Shown: positions 1 to 11,224 of the stretch, piece after piece | How positions within the stretch are numbered: the stretch's first letter is position 1 | Layout: each line of letters starts with the position of its first letter | Assembly: GCA_014529385.2 (NCBI GenBank) | Contig: CM043952.1 | Span: 72,076,799-72,139,298, forward strand | Reading direction: 5' to 3' | Source: Adiantum capillus-veneris | Taxonomy: Eukaryota; Streptophyta; Polypodiopsida; Polypodiales; Pteridaceae | DNA: 62,500 bases | Position numbers and translations under genes: made by a program | The notes under the pieces: generated by a model | What the model was told of the DNA's origin: nothing | The model's database searches: none | The model's input: the letters and a program-made list of their open reading frames with translations, nothing else

Positions 1-22
1 GAGAGAGAGAGAGAGAGAGAGA
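1..22. repeat. (GA)n microsatellite at window edge
   Basis: Perfect GA dinucleotide run, cut by the window start. From 23 to about 860 I see only short chance ORFs and no recognisable gene. Confidence 0.9.
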
Positions 23-860
23 TCAGGTTAGGTAGAGTGTGAGGACAAGCCGATGCATAGAGAAACAATTTTTTTCTTGCTTTGCTTGGTTAATGGTCGT
101 ATATCGTGGTTTGGTATTGTTGAATGGGAGTGGTGCGTGGTAGAGTTGTGGTCATTGATTGTTTTGTATGTAGAATGCGATGCCTGGCGGCCTTAGGCCA
201 CAGTGTGAGTAGTTACGTCAAGAGCATAGAGAGAAGGGAAGCCAATTGTCCATGCTTTCGTGTGTCGAGTGCCATCCCTGATGGACTTGCAAGACAAACA
301 CAGAGAGACAAAAGGGAGATGTGAGGTGATTGTGGGACTAGACCTACGCAGAGCCAGTAGAGCAGGGAGGGTGTGTAGACATGGCATAGAGGGCTTACGC
401 AGGGCGTTCATGGAAACTTGTACGAAGACAGAAAGGTCATTTATGAGGCACAATTCTTGGTCGTGCCTTTTTGATGCATAGGCCATGCCGAATCTCTCTG
501 CATGATGCTCATTTGTAGGGGATGGCCTGGGTAGAGGCGAAGACTCTCTCTCTCTCTCTTGTCTGCAACACTATGATAGAGATGATGGTGATAATTTGTT
601 TGTGCATAGCAAGGTAGGGTAGGCAGAGTGTGATTGACACAAGCTAACAATTACACTGACAAGCGCAAGCATATTGGGGAGGAGGGGGGATGGGCATGGG
701 CTTGCTCACAAAGGTGCATACACATGCACATATAAAAATGATGAACACGATGAGCGTAGGAATGTTCTCAAATTCAGTTTTCCTTCAGCTTTAAAGATTC
801 CAAAGAATCAAATCTTGAAAATTAATACACTTTTATAAGAGTAGACATAGCACTCCCTAG

Positions 861-862
<2 letters not shown>

Positions 863-902
<40 letters not shown>
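863..902. repeat. (AG)n microsatellite
   Basis: About 20 AG units in a row, followed by a T-rich stretch. It lies in the flank of the chromovirus. Confidence 0.9.
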
Positions 903-909
<7 letters not shown>

Positions 910-964
910 TAAAAAATTCTAATGACTTTAGTCTTCACTCAATAAAAGAGAATGTTTCTTTATA

Positions 965-1120
965 AAAAAAGAACTCGCCTCAAAGGATCTCCGCCGGCGC
1001 CACAGATCCTTTGAGGGGAGTTCTTTTTGGCTTTCTAAAAAAAACCTTAGTGTTGGGCGCCGCAAATCCTTTGAGGGGAGTTCTTTTTGGCTTTCTAAAA
1101 GAAACCTTAGTGTTGGGCTG
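965..1120. repeat. Short tandem repeat (~60 bp unit) with palindromic ends
   Basis: A ~60-bp unit containing ATCCTTTGAGGGGAGTTCTT, then GGCTTTCTAAA and CCTTAGTGTTGGG, is present twice, near 1003-1058 and 1063-1118. Just upstream, 968-987 carries the inverted form (AAGAACTCGCCTCAAAGGAT), so the left part can fold into a hairpin with the first unit. No coding potential is evident. Confidence 0.75.
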
Positions 1121-1220
1121 GGTTAGGGGGACTTTCATAGTTTTCAGTACATGATGGAGACTTACCTTTAATTTCACATCCCGTCTTTACTTTTTTTACA
1201 TTCTATTGTTTTAGAATGCT

Positions 1221-2819
1221 TGTAACATTTAATGGCCTAAAACCTTGTGTGTAGCGGAAATTTGCATGAACATAGTGGGCATTTCATTAGAATAGATTCC
1301 TAATGAGAATTACAAGAGTGCTTGGGTGGAGAGAGCAACAAAAAGCATAAAACCTAGTTAGATAGCATCAACAATACTTTCAAAAGAGAGAGAAATTAAG
1401 CTATTGACAACAGTTGAGGACCGGATTTGCATGGAGCCGGTTTCCCTTTCCAAAAGGCTTTGTATTATGGTTTCTCCCATCAAGAGAGACATTGTACAAT
1501 ACAATTCTTTGTGTTCTTTCAAGACTAGCTAGTGCAATGAAGATGAAAGCTTCATGCACTAAGCAAAACACTTAGCAAACACAACTTTAATTATCCCCGT
1601 TCTCAGACCCAAGACCTCACACACCTTCGAAGATGGTGAGAGCTAGCAAGGTATGAGAGTAGATTGAGAGGAAGAAGGAGTATCTTACGAGAAAGATGTA
1701 CATCTCCTCACATAATCACTCATATTAGCATAGCTTTAGCTTAGTAATTAGCTTGATAGAGGAGATGAGCATGCATTGAAGCTTGGCTCTTGGTTGGATT
1801 TGCATCCACAAGCCAAGAGTGTGTCGATGTAGGCTTCTATCTCACAAGCTTGGAGTAGGTGATGAGCTCTCCATTAAAGCTTGGGAAGAGAGTCTTCTCT
1901 TTCTTCACACATGAGATTGTGTGAGTGTGTGTGTGATAATGCCTTGCAAAAATCAGCCCCCTCTCTCTCTTGGGCGAGCCCTCTTGCTAATTGCTCTTGC
2001 AGGCTCCCCATTGGACCTCCCCAAGTCAAGCCAATGGCTATTAAGCAGCATAAGTGATAGCCTTCAGACATGTGTCCCCCTTTCCCCTTTTGTGAGAGCT
2101 TTAGGTAATTTAATAATTAAACTAAACTCGCATTGGACCCCTTTGCCTCTTGGCCAATAGGAATCAGGCAAGCCATTGGGCTCCTGAATGCTCATTGGAC
2201 CCCTTGGGAGATTGTCCAATAGTCTTCTAGGAGACTTAATTCTCATTGGTTCTTTTATTAAGTGTTTTTTAAATTAATTAAACTAGATTTACTCTAGCCT
2301 AATTCTCATTGGTCTACCTCCAAGGCCATCCAATAGGAATTGGGCACACCTTGTGGGCATCGGGGCTAGGGAGCCGACATGTGTCCCTAATTCCCTTTGT
2401 GTAAAGGGAGGCTGTGTGTGTGTGTGTGTGTGTGTGTGTGACTTTCTCTCTCATCCCCTAGAAGAAGGGCTCGCCCCCTCCCATGTAGGGATATGCAAAG
2501 ACTTTTTAGTTACACACAAAGCATCCAATTTCCCCTAGGGTTGACCTTTGGACACAACCTTTGAATTTTGGAACCTTAGCATTTTGGAAGTCTTAATGGG
2601 CTGAACCTTAGGGTCTTTTTAGCCCATTGTTGCACATGGCTCTTTTGCAGATGGCCCCCCCTTTGGATCCCTATTTTCCCTCCTTTGGATCCCTACTGTG
2701 GCCAATCTGCTAGCTTAACCAATATTCTAGCTTTTTCTCCCCCGGCACTTCCCCACATTAAATGATCAGTTTAATATGAGAAAATCATTTAGGAGAATTA
2801 GATATTGATTATTATGACA
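1221..2819 (-). repeat. 3' LTR of the chromovirus
   Basis: On the plus strand it starts TGTAACATTT and ends ATTATGACA, and it is nearly identical to 21278-22866. It contains a (GT)n run at about 2411-2440 that is clearly longer than the matching run in the other LTR. ORFs inside it are chance frames shared by both copies. Confidence 0.95.
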
Positions 2820-2836
2820 TTACCTCTCTCTTGAAA
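2820..2836 (-). other. Polypurine tract of the chromovirus
   Basis: On the minus strand the bases directly before the 3' LTR read CAAGAGAGAGGTAA, a purine run in the expected place for priming plus-strand DNA synthesis. The rest of 2837-3126 is 3' untranslated sequence of the element. Confidence 0.7.
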
Positions 2837-3121
2837 TCATAGTCATCCTCGACTATGGTGTAGAGAAGATAAATCATATTCATGAGTCCTTTTCTTAGCG
2901 GGTAGAGGATCCCTATGTTACCCTACGACATCATTCCACAATGGATGACTAGTGTATTTGGTGCTTGAGAGCCTGAGGTTGCCGCAAGCATGTCTGCACA
3001 TTAGTCCTATCAGTCTTCCATAGTAGAGTGACAAGCTCTACTTGGTGTTTGGGAGACGTCGTCTCCGCAAACTTGATCTAAGCATGCATACTACTTCATT
3101 TTTGTGCACAATAAAGAAAAA

Positions 3122-3126
3122 AAAAG
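3122..3126. repeat. Possible target-site duplication AAAAG (left)
   Basis: AAAAG directly precedes the TGTCATGCC end at 3127, and AAAAG also directly follows the ATGACA end at 15846 (15847-15851). A 5-bp duplication is the usual mark of LTR-element integration. The left copy sits in an A-rich run, so chance is not excluded. Confidence 0.55.
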
Positions 3127-3215
3127 TGTCATGCCAAGGGTAGGACTAGACGGGCACGGCCCGGGCAGTATGCCGGACACACATGCAGTAAAGGGTTCTA
3201 TATATGGAAGAGGGC
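3127..3215 (+). repeat. Partial LTR copy of the small-LTR family, in inverted orientation
   Basis: It begins TGTCATGCCAAGGG and is the reverse complement of the inner ends of the LTRs at 5680-5832 and 15694-15846. Similarity stops after about 90 bp. After a gap it seems to resume in the leader (TTGCATGG before the CT tract), so the rest of the LTR looks deleted here. Confidence 0.8.
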
Positions 3216-3239
3216 TAGGAGGAAGGGGTCCTTGCATGG

Positions 3240-3349
<110 letters not shown>

Positions 3350-4479
3350 CATGCGGTTGCTCTCCTTCTCTCTCTCGTTTTCATGAGAGTTTCCATGGCG
3401 GGCAAGAGGCCGATCCAGGCCATGGGTGGAATCCCTTAGCAGTCGAGGCTGGGAAAAGAAGAACACGCAGGGCCGCGGGAAGCACGGCTTGCACACACAC
3501 AGTGGGCGGAATTTCCTAGTGCGAAAACGGCCCGTGATTGGCTTGATGGAGTCGCCTTGGCGGCGCCAGGACATCTCATCACAGGCACGCCCGGAACTAA
3601 TACGCATGGAGGGCGCCATGAATGGTTTACAACAGCTCGTTGACGGCTCTGTGCAACGCGCCATGGCCAGGTAAATTTATATGTTACCTTTTATTTTTTT
3701 TTGGAATCCAAGGTTGGGCGCCCTATTTTGGGCACCCACTTTTGCTAAGGGCTGTAGCCCATGCTATGCGAGGCCGCACCCCATGGATGAACCACACAAC
3801 CATGCTTGTTGCATGGCATCTTGCGGGTCGAGGGCCACCGTCTTGGGCTCTCAGCGTTTCTGGCAAAAGCTGAGAATGCATCCATGTTGGCATGCTACAC
3901 TTGTTGACAGCATCTCATCAATTGCGGGCACATTACATAAAGTATGGAACATCCGCGCCAGTAGCAGACATGGTTCCGTGCGGTGATTATCCCATGTATG
4001 GTAGCGGATATGGTTCTCCGCTACGGTGCTCACAGCTCAGGTCGTGGACCACGAGCGAGGACTTGAGGATGAGGTAACTTCTTTTACTTTCTCTTCTTTT
4101 AATCCCTCACATTATAGCTAACGCTTGTAGACAAGGTTGCCAGGAAACAAAGGCAAGCAATGCGGGGCCTGTGACTTGTCCGATTAAGTTATGCGACAAG
4201 GACATTGTTCTCCAGAATGCATGGCAATGGGTGCACATCGCAAGCGGCAGCTACATGCAATCAAGAAGGGAAAGACATGCCAGGGCTACGAGCTGACATC
4301 TAGATGGGAAAGTCCCCATCTTGAATTTCTCACGAATGCCAAGGCTAGGAGCCGCATTCGAGACAGGAAAGGTCCTCGTTCCAGCTTGAGAAGCCGACTG
4401 GGGTTTCTCTCTGTCGCATTCTAGATCTTCATTGTTGCTCAGATATGGTTCCTCGACAAATCTATCAGGTCAAGGACAA

Positions 4480-5670
4480 CCGAAATAATGCCAAGCAGGC
4501 AGGGTCAAGGGCCGGTTTTTCAGTATCTCAAGGTGAGACGCATGGCCTATTACTGGATCTGTTGAGGGAAGCAAGTTGCTCGGCATGGCCAACTCCTTGT
4601 CACTGTTTCTACAAGCCGACATAGGATGCTTGCCACACAATACTGGTTAATTTTACTTGAAATTTCCGGTGACAAGGTCGATTATTTTTGTCATGCTATT
4701 GGCAGTCACATCAGTTGGCTATTAGCACTACCCGATTTAGGTGACGCAAGGCTTCTATTTATGCATCTTGCATAGTGACTCACCACGTTTGGCATATGCT
4801 ATGAGCATACAAACTTGGGAAGGCTTTAGCAAACTGTTTACAGATTATTTCATTTCGTATACGACGGATGTATATGATACAAGAGGGAGTATATCCATAT
4901 GAGACAAGTTTCTCTCGCACGGCAGATTTGGCTATGAGCCATCTTTACGCGAGCTTTCCCTTTGGACTCTCATGACAACTGGTTGCAGCAACAACTACCA
5001 GGTTAGCCAAGTTTAAGTTTTTCTTATTTTTTTCATGTTTACACTTTGCTTGACAATGACTTTCATTGTGCAAAGCAAAGTGCTTTGGCAATTTTACATG
5101 AAGCACGGCTTCTCCCTTGTGCAAAGGTACTGCCCAATGACTTGGAGTCATGGGCATTGGCACACAAGTTTGGGAAACTAGAAAATTAGGGAATATTCGC
5201 TCACACAATCCCTACCAGTTTGGGCTGCTGTCAACATACAACAACATTATTTCACAGGCAACGGGCCAATGCTAAGTCATTTTCATACAATCACGACCCC
5301 TACAAGGAAGGTAGGTCAAGATGTGATACCTCTCTCAATGAGCGAGTCATACCGGATAATTGTGGAATGCTTATACGATAAGCTGCAAGTCATGCATAAG
5401 ATGCGTAAGAGCACACAGCTTGGGTGCACACTCTAAAACTTAAGGGAAGTTCCTCAGCCCAGCATGCTCTTCTTTTCTCTCTTTTTCTTATTTCTTCAAG
5501 AATAACGAAACTCTTCTAAGAAGCTTTTGCTACATATTCTGCTCGTGAGTCAGCTTGAGCCAAGGTGCTCTAACTCACAGATAGCACGTGGCTAAGATGC
5601 TACTCAAATTAGTCTTCATCGGTTCGTGGATTGAACACTATTTTTCATAAGGGCTATGAGCCAAACAGGC
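4480..5670 (+). repeat. Left arm of a 1.2-1.4 kb inverted repeat
   Basis: Segments such as GCAAGTTGCTCGGCATGGCC (4570s) and ACGACGGATGTATATGATAC (4860s) occur as close reverse complements near 9540-9560 and 9255-9275. Divergence and indels show the arms are old. I see no gene in the arm, though one minus-strand frame (9120-9395) is open in the other arm. Confidence 0.8.
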
Positions 5671-5679
5671 TAAGAGCAG

Positions 5680-5832
5680 TGTTAGACGAGCGGGTAGGCA
5701 GACATGCGAATAACCTCCCAACCATCCTATATATAGGCCCATGGCCCTCTTCCATATATAGACCCCTTTACTGCATGTGTGTCCGGCATACTGCCCGGGC
5801 CGTGCCCGTCTAGTCCTACCCTTGGCATGACA
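5680..5832 (-). repeat. 3' LTR (153 bp) of the small-LTR element
   Basis: On the plus strand it runs TGTTAGACGAGCGG...CTTGGCATGACA, the same length as 15694-15846 and differing at few positions. A TATATATA box-like run lies inside. Confidence 0.85.
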
Positions 5833-5900
5833 TTACTCCCCCCTTGGAGAAGCGTTTTCGTCCTCGAAAACACAAGTGGTGGTATCTTCATAAGAACACT
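5833..5900 (-). other. Polypurine tract and last codons of a gypsy-like polyprotein
   Basis: Minus strand: CCAAGGGGGGAGTAA directly before the LTR. Upstream of it one frame reads a short acidic peptide ending FEDENASPRGE then stop, the kind of polyprotein end seen just before the polypurine tract in plant Ty3/gypsy elements. A small palindrome, GTTTTCG/CGAAAAC, lies at 5852-5870. Confidence 0.65.
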
Positions 5901-8249
5901 AATGTTTTCCACCGTGGCATTCCTCATGGATCCAACGGTTAGTTGAATCGGAACCCGGTTCATTGGGAGGTTCAATGAAATCAAGAGTAACATCTTGATT
6001 TTCTACATTGTTGTCCCTGTGCAACCGTCTTGGTTAACCGACTCATAATCAAAAGAGCGTGAAGGCTCCATTTAGAACTCACTTGAGAATGCTAAACTAG
6101 TTATCACAACATCGAGGTGTTTAAATGCATACCCAGGTTTCAGACTTTCTGAAGTTACTGGAATGTGCAATATAACCTCGGCTCATCTTTCCATGAAAGT
6201 ACTATGCTGACATACTCATCAGCAGCAACCAAGTCCTTGACTTGCGGTGGTTTCTTGCCAATAGTCAACCTCATCCAAACTGATGATTAAGGTTGATAAC
6301 TTGAGAATAACAAGCAGAGACTAGAACTGGCCGTAGCATGCCTTTCATCATATGAAGCAAACTCCAAACCAGAAAGGTAACCAATCTAGTTGTTTTCACT
6401 TCTTGCTAACGTATGCACTTAGCATATCCTTTAGCGTGCTTTACTAACGTATGCACTTTGCATATCCTTTAGTACTAAATAGAATGCTTGTAAGCTGCCC
6501 ATCCTACGCGGGATGAATAGCAACCGTAAGAGTGAGGTGCTTTCCCCCAACCACTTACAGACAGTCGCCCACAACTGACGACAGACTATGACTCAATCAT
6601 TGAGTATCCAACCATATACTCGATATGGAAGTGAGACAACCAACTAGGTTGAAAGCAGATTGGAGTTTCAAGCAGCCAATCACGAACACCCATACTTAGT
6701 CATCACCTTGTATGATAGGGTGTACACTTATACTAAGTCTGCAAAAGATATTGCACTGGCAGTGCAAAAGATTGCAGAAACAATAATGTCCATGAATTTG
6801 CATGCCGCTCCGAATAAATTTGTGGTAAACACTAGGGCCCATAACACCTAGCGTGCATGTATTTAACACAAACATATCCGAACCGCAATTCCATGACAAG
6901 AATTTCCACGGTACGTACGTGAAAGTTTTGCAACAAATTTGGACCATAATAGAATGTGACAATCCGATCACACCTAGGTACCAACCATGAGACATTCTCA
7001 TGAATATAGCATATTTTGCAACAAAAGTTGGACCATAACAGAATGTGACAACCCAGTCACACCTAGGTACCAACCATGAGACATTCTCATGTACATAGCA
7101 TACTTAGCTATATGTAGAAACGACCCTCCGTTAAGGTGGTTTCACAGCACTTGGAATCGTAACAAGTTTGTACTTAGTACCCGACAATATCTGGCCACTG
7201 AAATTGCTCCTGATATTATGTGCTTAAAATGGTCGAACCAATGGATGCGACCAGCACCTAGGGACTTCGTCGCGACACATTGGTAAAATTTGGCGCCAGT
7301 GTCAGTCCAAGAGACTCATACTCTCCACATGTGGAATATGTCTCAAACAAGGATATCAAGAAAAGCGACATCCATCAAGTACGAGCTGGTACTTGTGTGT
7401 GGAGGTAACTGCAAACACTCCGCGACAAGAGTGAGAGGGACCCTCATTATCATGCTACACACTGGCTAAACTGAACTCCTTGAGTTCCTAGACCATGTTG
7501 TATCCCATGTGACAACATGTGCCAAATCGAACCCTACAACTAGGTTCGTAACATCATAAGGTATAGTGGACGCTACGGTCCAAAATACTCTGTTCCAACA
7601 TGCCCTTGGCATGGCTTTGAAACATTCAAGTGTATTTATACGACTTGCACTGGAAACCGTGGGTGTTGCCTACGCAATCCAACCCCTTTGGTTAACATCT
7701 ACATAGTCAAACCCCTTGGTAAGACCGTCTGTAGAAACTGCTCAACTAGCAGGCAACGGTAACCAACATAGTTAACCGTATAAATAATGATTGGAATCAA
7801 CTCGAAAAGTTGAATTAGTCCGCTACCGTGTGGTAGATTGTGGAATTCTTTCCTTGAAAGTATAACTGGGAGAGATCAACTGTGATCCTCAATGCAGATC
7901 AAACTGTGATCCTTAATACTGCTGGGTGATGTAGCAATCACCTGTCGGGTCTTACCCCAAAACAATATGTCCATAGACAGTCCGTAGTGCTATAGAGAGA
8001 GCAAGAAATCCACACAAGTGAACTGCCTAGCTCTTGTGGACAACCATGTTGTCTCAACTGATTGCTGCATCTATACGTCCTTGTAGAGATCAGCTACTGT
8101 GTAGTGCAAAAATGACACTATGAACATCCTGAATGACAAGAATCTTGCTTGTCCATTAACATCGATGTATACTTACCGGGGTAGATCTGTTCAATCTTGA
8201 AAACAATCACCCAAAGAATGCCAATAGTTGGGTCTTACCCCTGGCTTGA
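5901..8249. other. Non-coding interior of the small-LTR element
   Basis: No ORF here looks like a gene. A near 40-bp tandem duplication (AACGTATGCACTT...GCATATCCTTTAG) lies at about 6408-6472. An 89-bp tandem duplication (GGACCATAA.AGAATGTGAC...) lies at 6941-7106. The rest appears unique within the window. Confidence 0.6.
6941..7106. repeat. 89-bp tandem duplication
   Basis: The unit beginning GGACCATAATAGAATGTGAC at 6941 recurs at 7030 with a few changes. Both contain CACACCTAGGTACCAACCAT and end near a CATAGCATA motif. Confidence 0.85.
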
Positions 8250-9650
8250 CAATGGCTCTTAGCCTGTGTGGCTCATAGCCCTTGTGCAAATTAGTGTTCA
8301 ATGGACGAACCGATGAAGACTAATTTGAGTAGCATCTTAGCCACGTGTTAGCTGAGAGTTAGAGCACCTTGGTTCAGGCTGACTCATGAGCAAAACACGT
8401 ATCAAAGGCTTCTTAGAAGATTTTCATTTTTCCCCTTAAAGAGAGAGAGAACGAGGGAAGAAGAGCATGATGGGCTGAGGAACTTTCCTTAAGTTTTTAG
8501 AGTGGGTGCCCAAGCTGTGTGCTCTTACGCATCTTATGCCTGACGTGCAAATTATCGTATAAGCATTCCACAATTGTTCGGTATGACTTGCTCATTGAGA
8601 GAGGTAACAGGAAAACACAACCACATCTTGATCTACCTTTCTTGCAGGGTCATGATTGCATGAAAATGACCTAGCATTGGCACTTTGCCTATGAAATAAG
8701 TCCTAGATTTAGGTTCCATTTAGTGTCGTTGGGTGTTGATAGCAACCAACCATCAGGTTCAACAATCCATCACTTAGTCTGTCCTTGACAGAGTTGCGAG
8801 TGTGAGAGTGGAAGCATAAAGCCTAAAGTGGTGGAATCCATGCCCCTACTGAGCATGCCTTGCATGCAAAACGTAAGCCCTTGGCTACTATAACGGTCTC
8901 AAGCGTGAAAACCAAAACCATAAGTGCCTTGCACGGAATAAACTGGTAGGGATTCTGTGGGTAGGGATTCTGTGAGTTGACATACCCAAACTTGTGTGCC
9001 AAAGCCCTTGATTCCAAATCAATGGCAGTATCTCGGCACAAGGGAGAAGCCGTGCTTCATGTAAAATTGCCAAAGCACTTTGCTTTGAGCAATGATAGTA
9101 ATTGCCAAGTAACTTAAACTTAAACTTGGCTAACCTGGTAGTTGTTGTTGCAACCGGGTGTTAGGAGATTCCAAAGGGAAAGCTCGCGTAAAGATGGCTC
9201 ATAGACAAATCGGCTGTGCGAGAAAGAGTTGTCACATATGGATGTACGCCTTCTTGTATCATATACATCCGTCGTATACAGAATGAAATAATATGCAAAC
9301 CATTTGGCAAAGACGTCCCAAGTTTGTATGCTCATAGCATATGCCAAACGTGGTGAGTCATTATGCAAGATGCGTAAATAGAAGCCATGCTTCAACTAAA
9401 TCTATTAGTGCTAATAGCCAACGGAAGTGGCTGCAAATAGCATGACAAAAAGAATCGACCTTGTCGAACAATTTCAAGTGAAATTAACCAGTATTGTGTG
9501 ACAAGCATCCTATGTTGGCTTGTAGAAACAATGACAAGGAGTCGGCCATGCCGAGCAACTTGCTGCCCTCAACAAATCCAGTAATATGTCATGCCTGTCA
9601 CCTTGAGATGCTGAAAAATTGGCCCTTGGCCCTGCCTTTGAAGACAAAAA
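8250..9650 (-). repeat. Right arm of the inverted repeat
   Basis: Reverse-complement match to 4480-5670, with about 200 bp of extra indel sequence. From 9651 to about 11018 the interior continues with no match elsewhere in the window and no convincing gene. Short overlapping ORFs at 10141-10866 occur on both strands and look like chance. Confidence 0.8.
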
Positions 9651-11018
9651 ATAATATGTGATGAGCGTGTTCCATCAAGGTACTCAGGAGAAGCCATGCT
9701 TCATATCACTATGTCTTGCCTCTTTGCCAATAAATGCTATTAGCGATCGACGACATAGCAAAAAGAGTCGACCTTGTCAAGTCATGCATAAAAAATTGAC
9801 CGTGCCGAATTATAAACGTAAGGGAAAAACAGTAAAACACGTGCAAGTGATGCATCTCTTACATGCTTGGCATTATGAATGACAGCCGTGATTATTCATT
9901 CCATTGCATACGAGAGTTACGAAGCACATGTGCAATAAGTACTCCACTTCATGCTGTCAAGGGCCTTGCCCATTTCACAACCAATGTGGTATCATTTGAG
10001 AACTGTAATGCTCTTACCTGCCAGGTTGGATTGCCATTGTTCATGAAAATCACCACTCCTAGCATTAGTGTCTGCATCACCACATAGTGTGGTTATATGT
10101 TGTATAGGCTGAGAAGCCTTGCTTCTTTGCAAGCCCAAAATCACGGCTCTTGCCAGTCGATCCAACCATGCAAAACAACCGTGCACGCATGAGACGAATT
10201 AGCCACCGTCCTTGCCGTTGCATCAAAGATGAAGCTTGAAAATTCGATATGTATAAGTCTGCAAAATATCATCACATAGTGAGTAAGAAAATCCTTGGAA
10301 GTACGAAAAGGCCAACCTGGAGTTTGTCTGTGTACGTGGCAAACATATCCGCCACTCGAGCAACAATATCGTCTTGGAGAAGCCCAGACCAAGTCCGTGC
10401 CTTCAAATGCTTTCAAAATTTTGTAAAACAAGTCGGAGCTTTGCCGTATTGCCTTGAAAAATTGTCCTCGAATGCTCGATGCGGCATCCCGTCTATCGAC
10501 AACTCTGATAGTGCTGAATTCATCTGAAAATCTGCTGCACGCGGCCATGCAACTATGGTCCCTTTGCGGATGCCCCTATATGCCTGGCTTGCTTCGATGG
10601 CCCAAGGCAAGCGAAAGAAGAACGTTGAAGGGATTATCTCCCATGGGCACCTGCCCTTAGTACTTTTATTTGCCCTAAGGCCCTTGGCCTTGGGCGTTCC
10701 CATGAGAAAAGGGGTCAACTATAGTGCGCAGATGGCGATGACGGCCGCTTGGAAGACAACACAGGCCGCTACAGGCCGCAAGGGAGAGAGATGCAGAAAC
10801 GTGAAACGTACCTTTGCCCAGCTCGAGCACAGCGAGCTCATGAACTCCTGATTCGGTGCTGCTCAAACTGCCCCCTCCTCGACTAAGCGGGCCTACACAC
10901 AGCTCGGTTCATCGGCTTGCAAGCAGCCAGTCCCACGCCCGACACAGTCGACAATCGACTTTTTTCGGTGGGTCTCGACTTCGTCCTCTTCATATCCATA
11001 GAACGCTTGCCCTTGCAT

Positions 11019-11067
11019 GAGATAGATAGATAGATTTTATTATCGTCCTCGGAGGTCAAATATGACC
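11019..11067 (-). repeat. LINE 3' end: hairpin and tetranucleotide tail
   Basis: The plus strand shows GATAGATAGATAGA (tail) and GGTCAAATATGACC at 11054-11067, a 5-bp stem with a 4-base loop. The other LINE copy has the same palindrome at 41329-41342, so the structure is conserved and could be the element's reverse-transcription recognition site. Confidence 0.7.
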
Positions 11068-11224
11068 TATGGGACCAAAGTTACATGTGATGTAGTATGT
11101 GTATGGCTGATGAGTGACTCTCGATGCTCCAAAATTGTAGTGATGAGAGTCGCAATGGAGAGCCCACACTTTGGCTGGGAGAGGAAAGTGTGTAGGTCTA
11201 AGTTATGGCTGAAAATGTGAGAGA

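Noticed and set aside
124-650. Several short overlapping ORFs at the left end
   Set aside because: Both strands open, no domain, no conserved start context; treated as chance.
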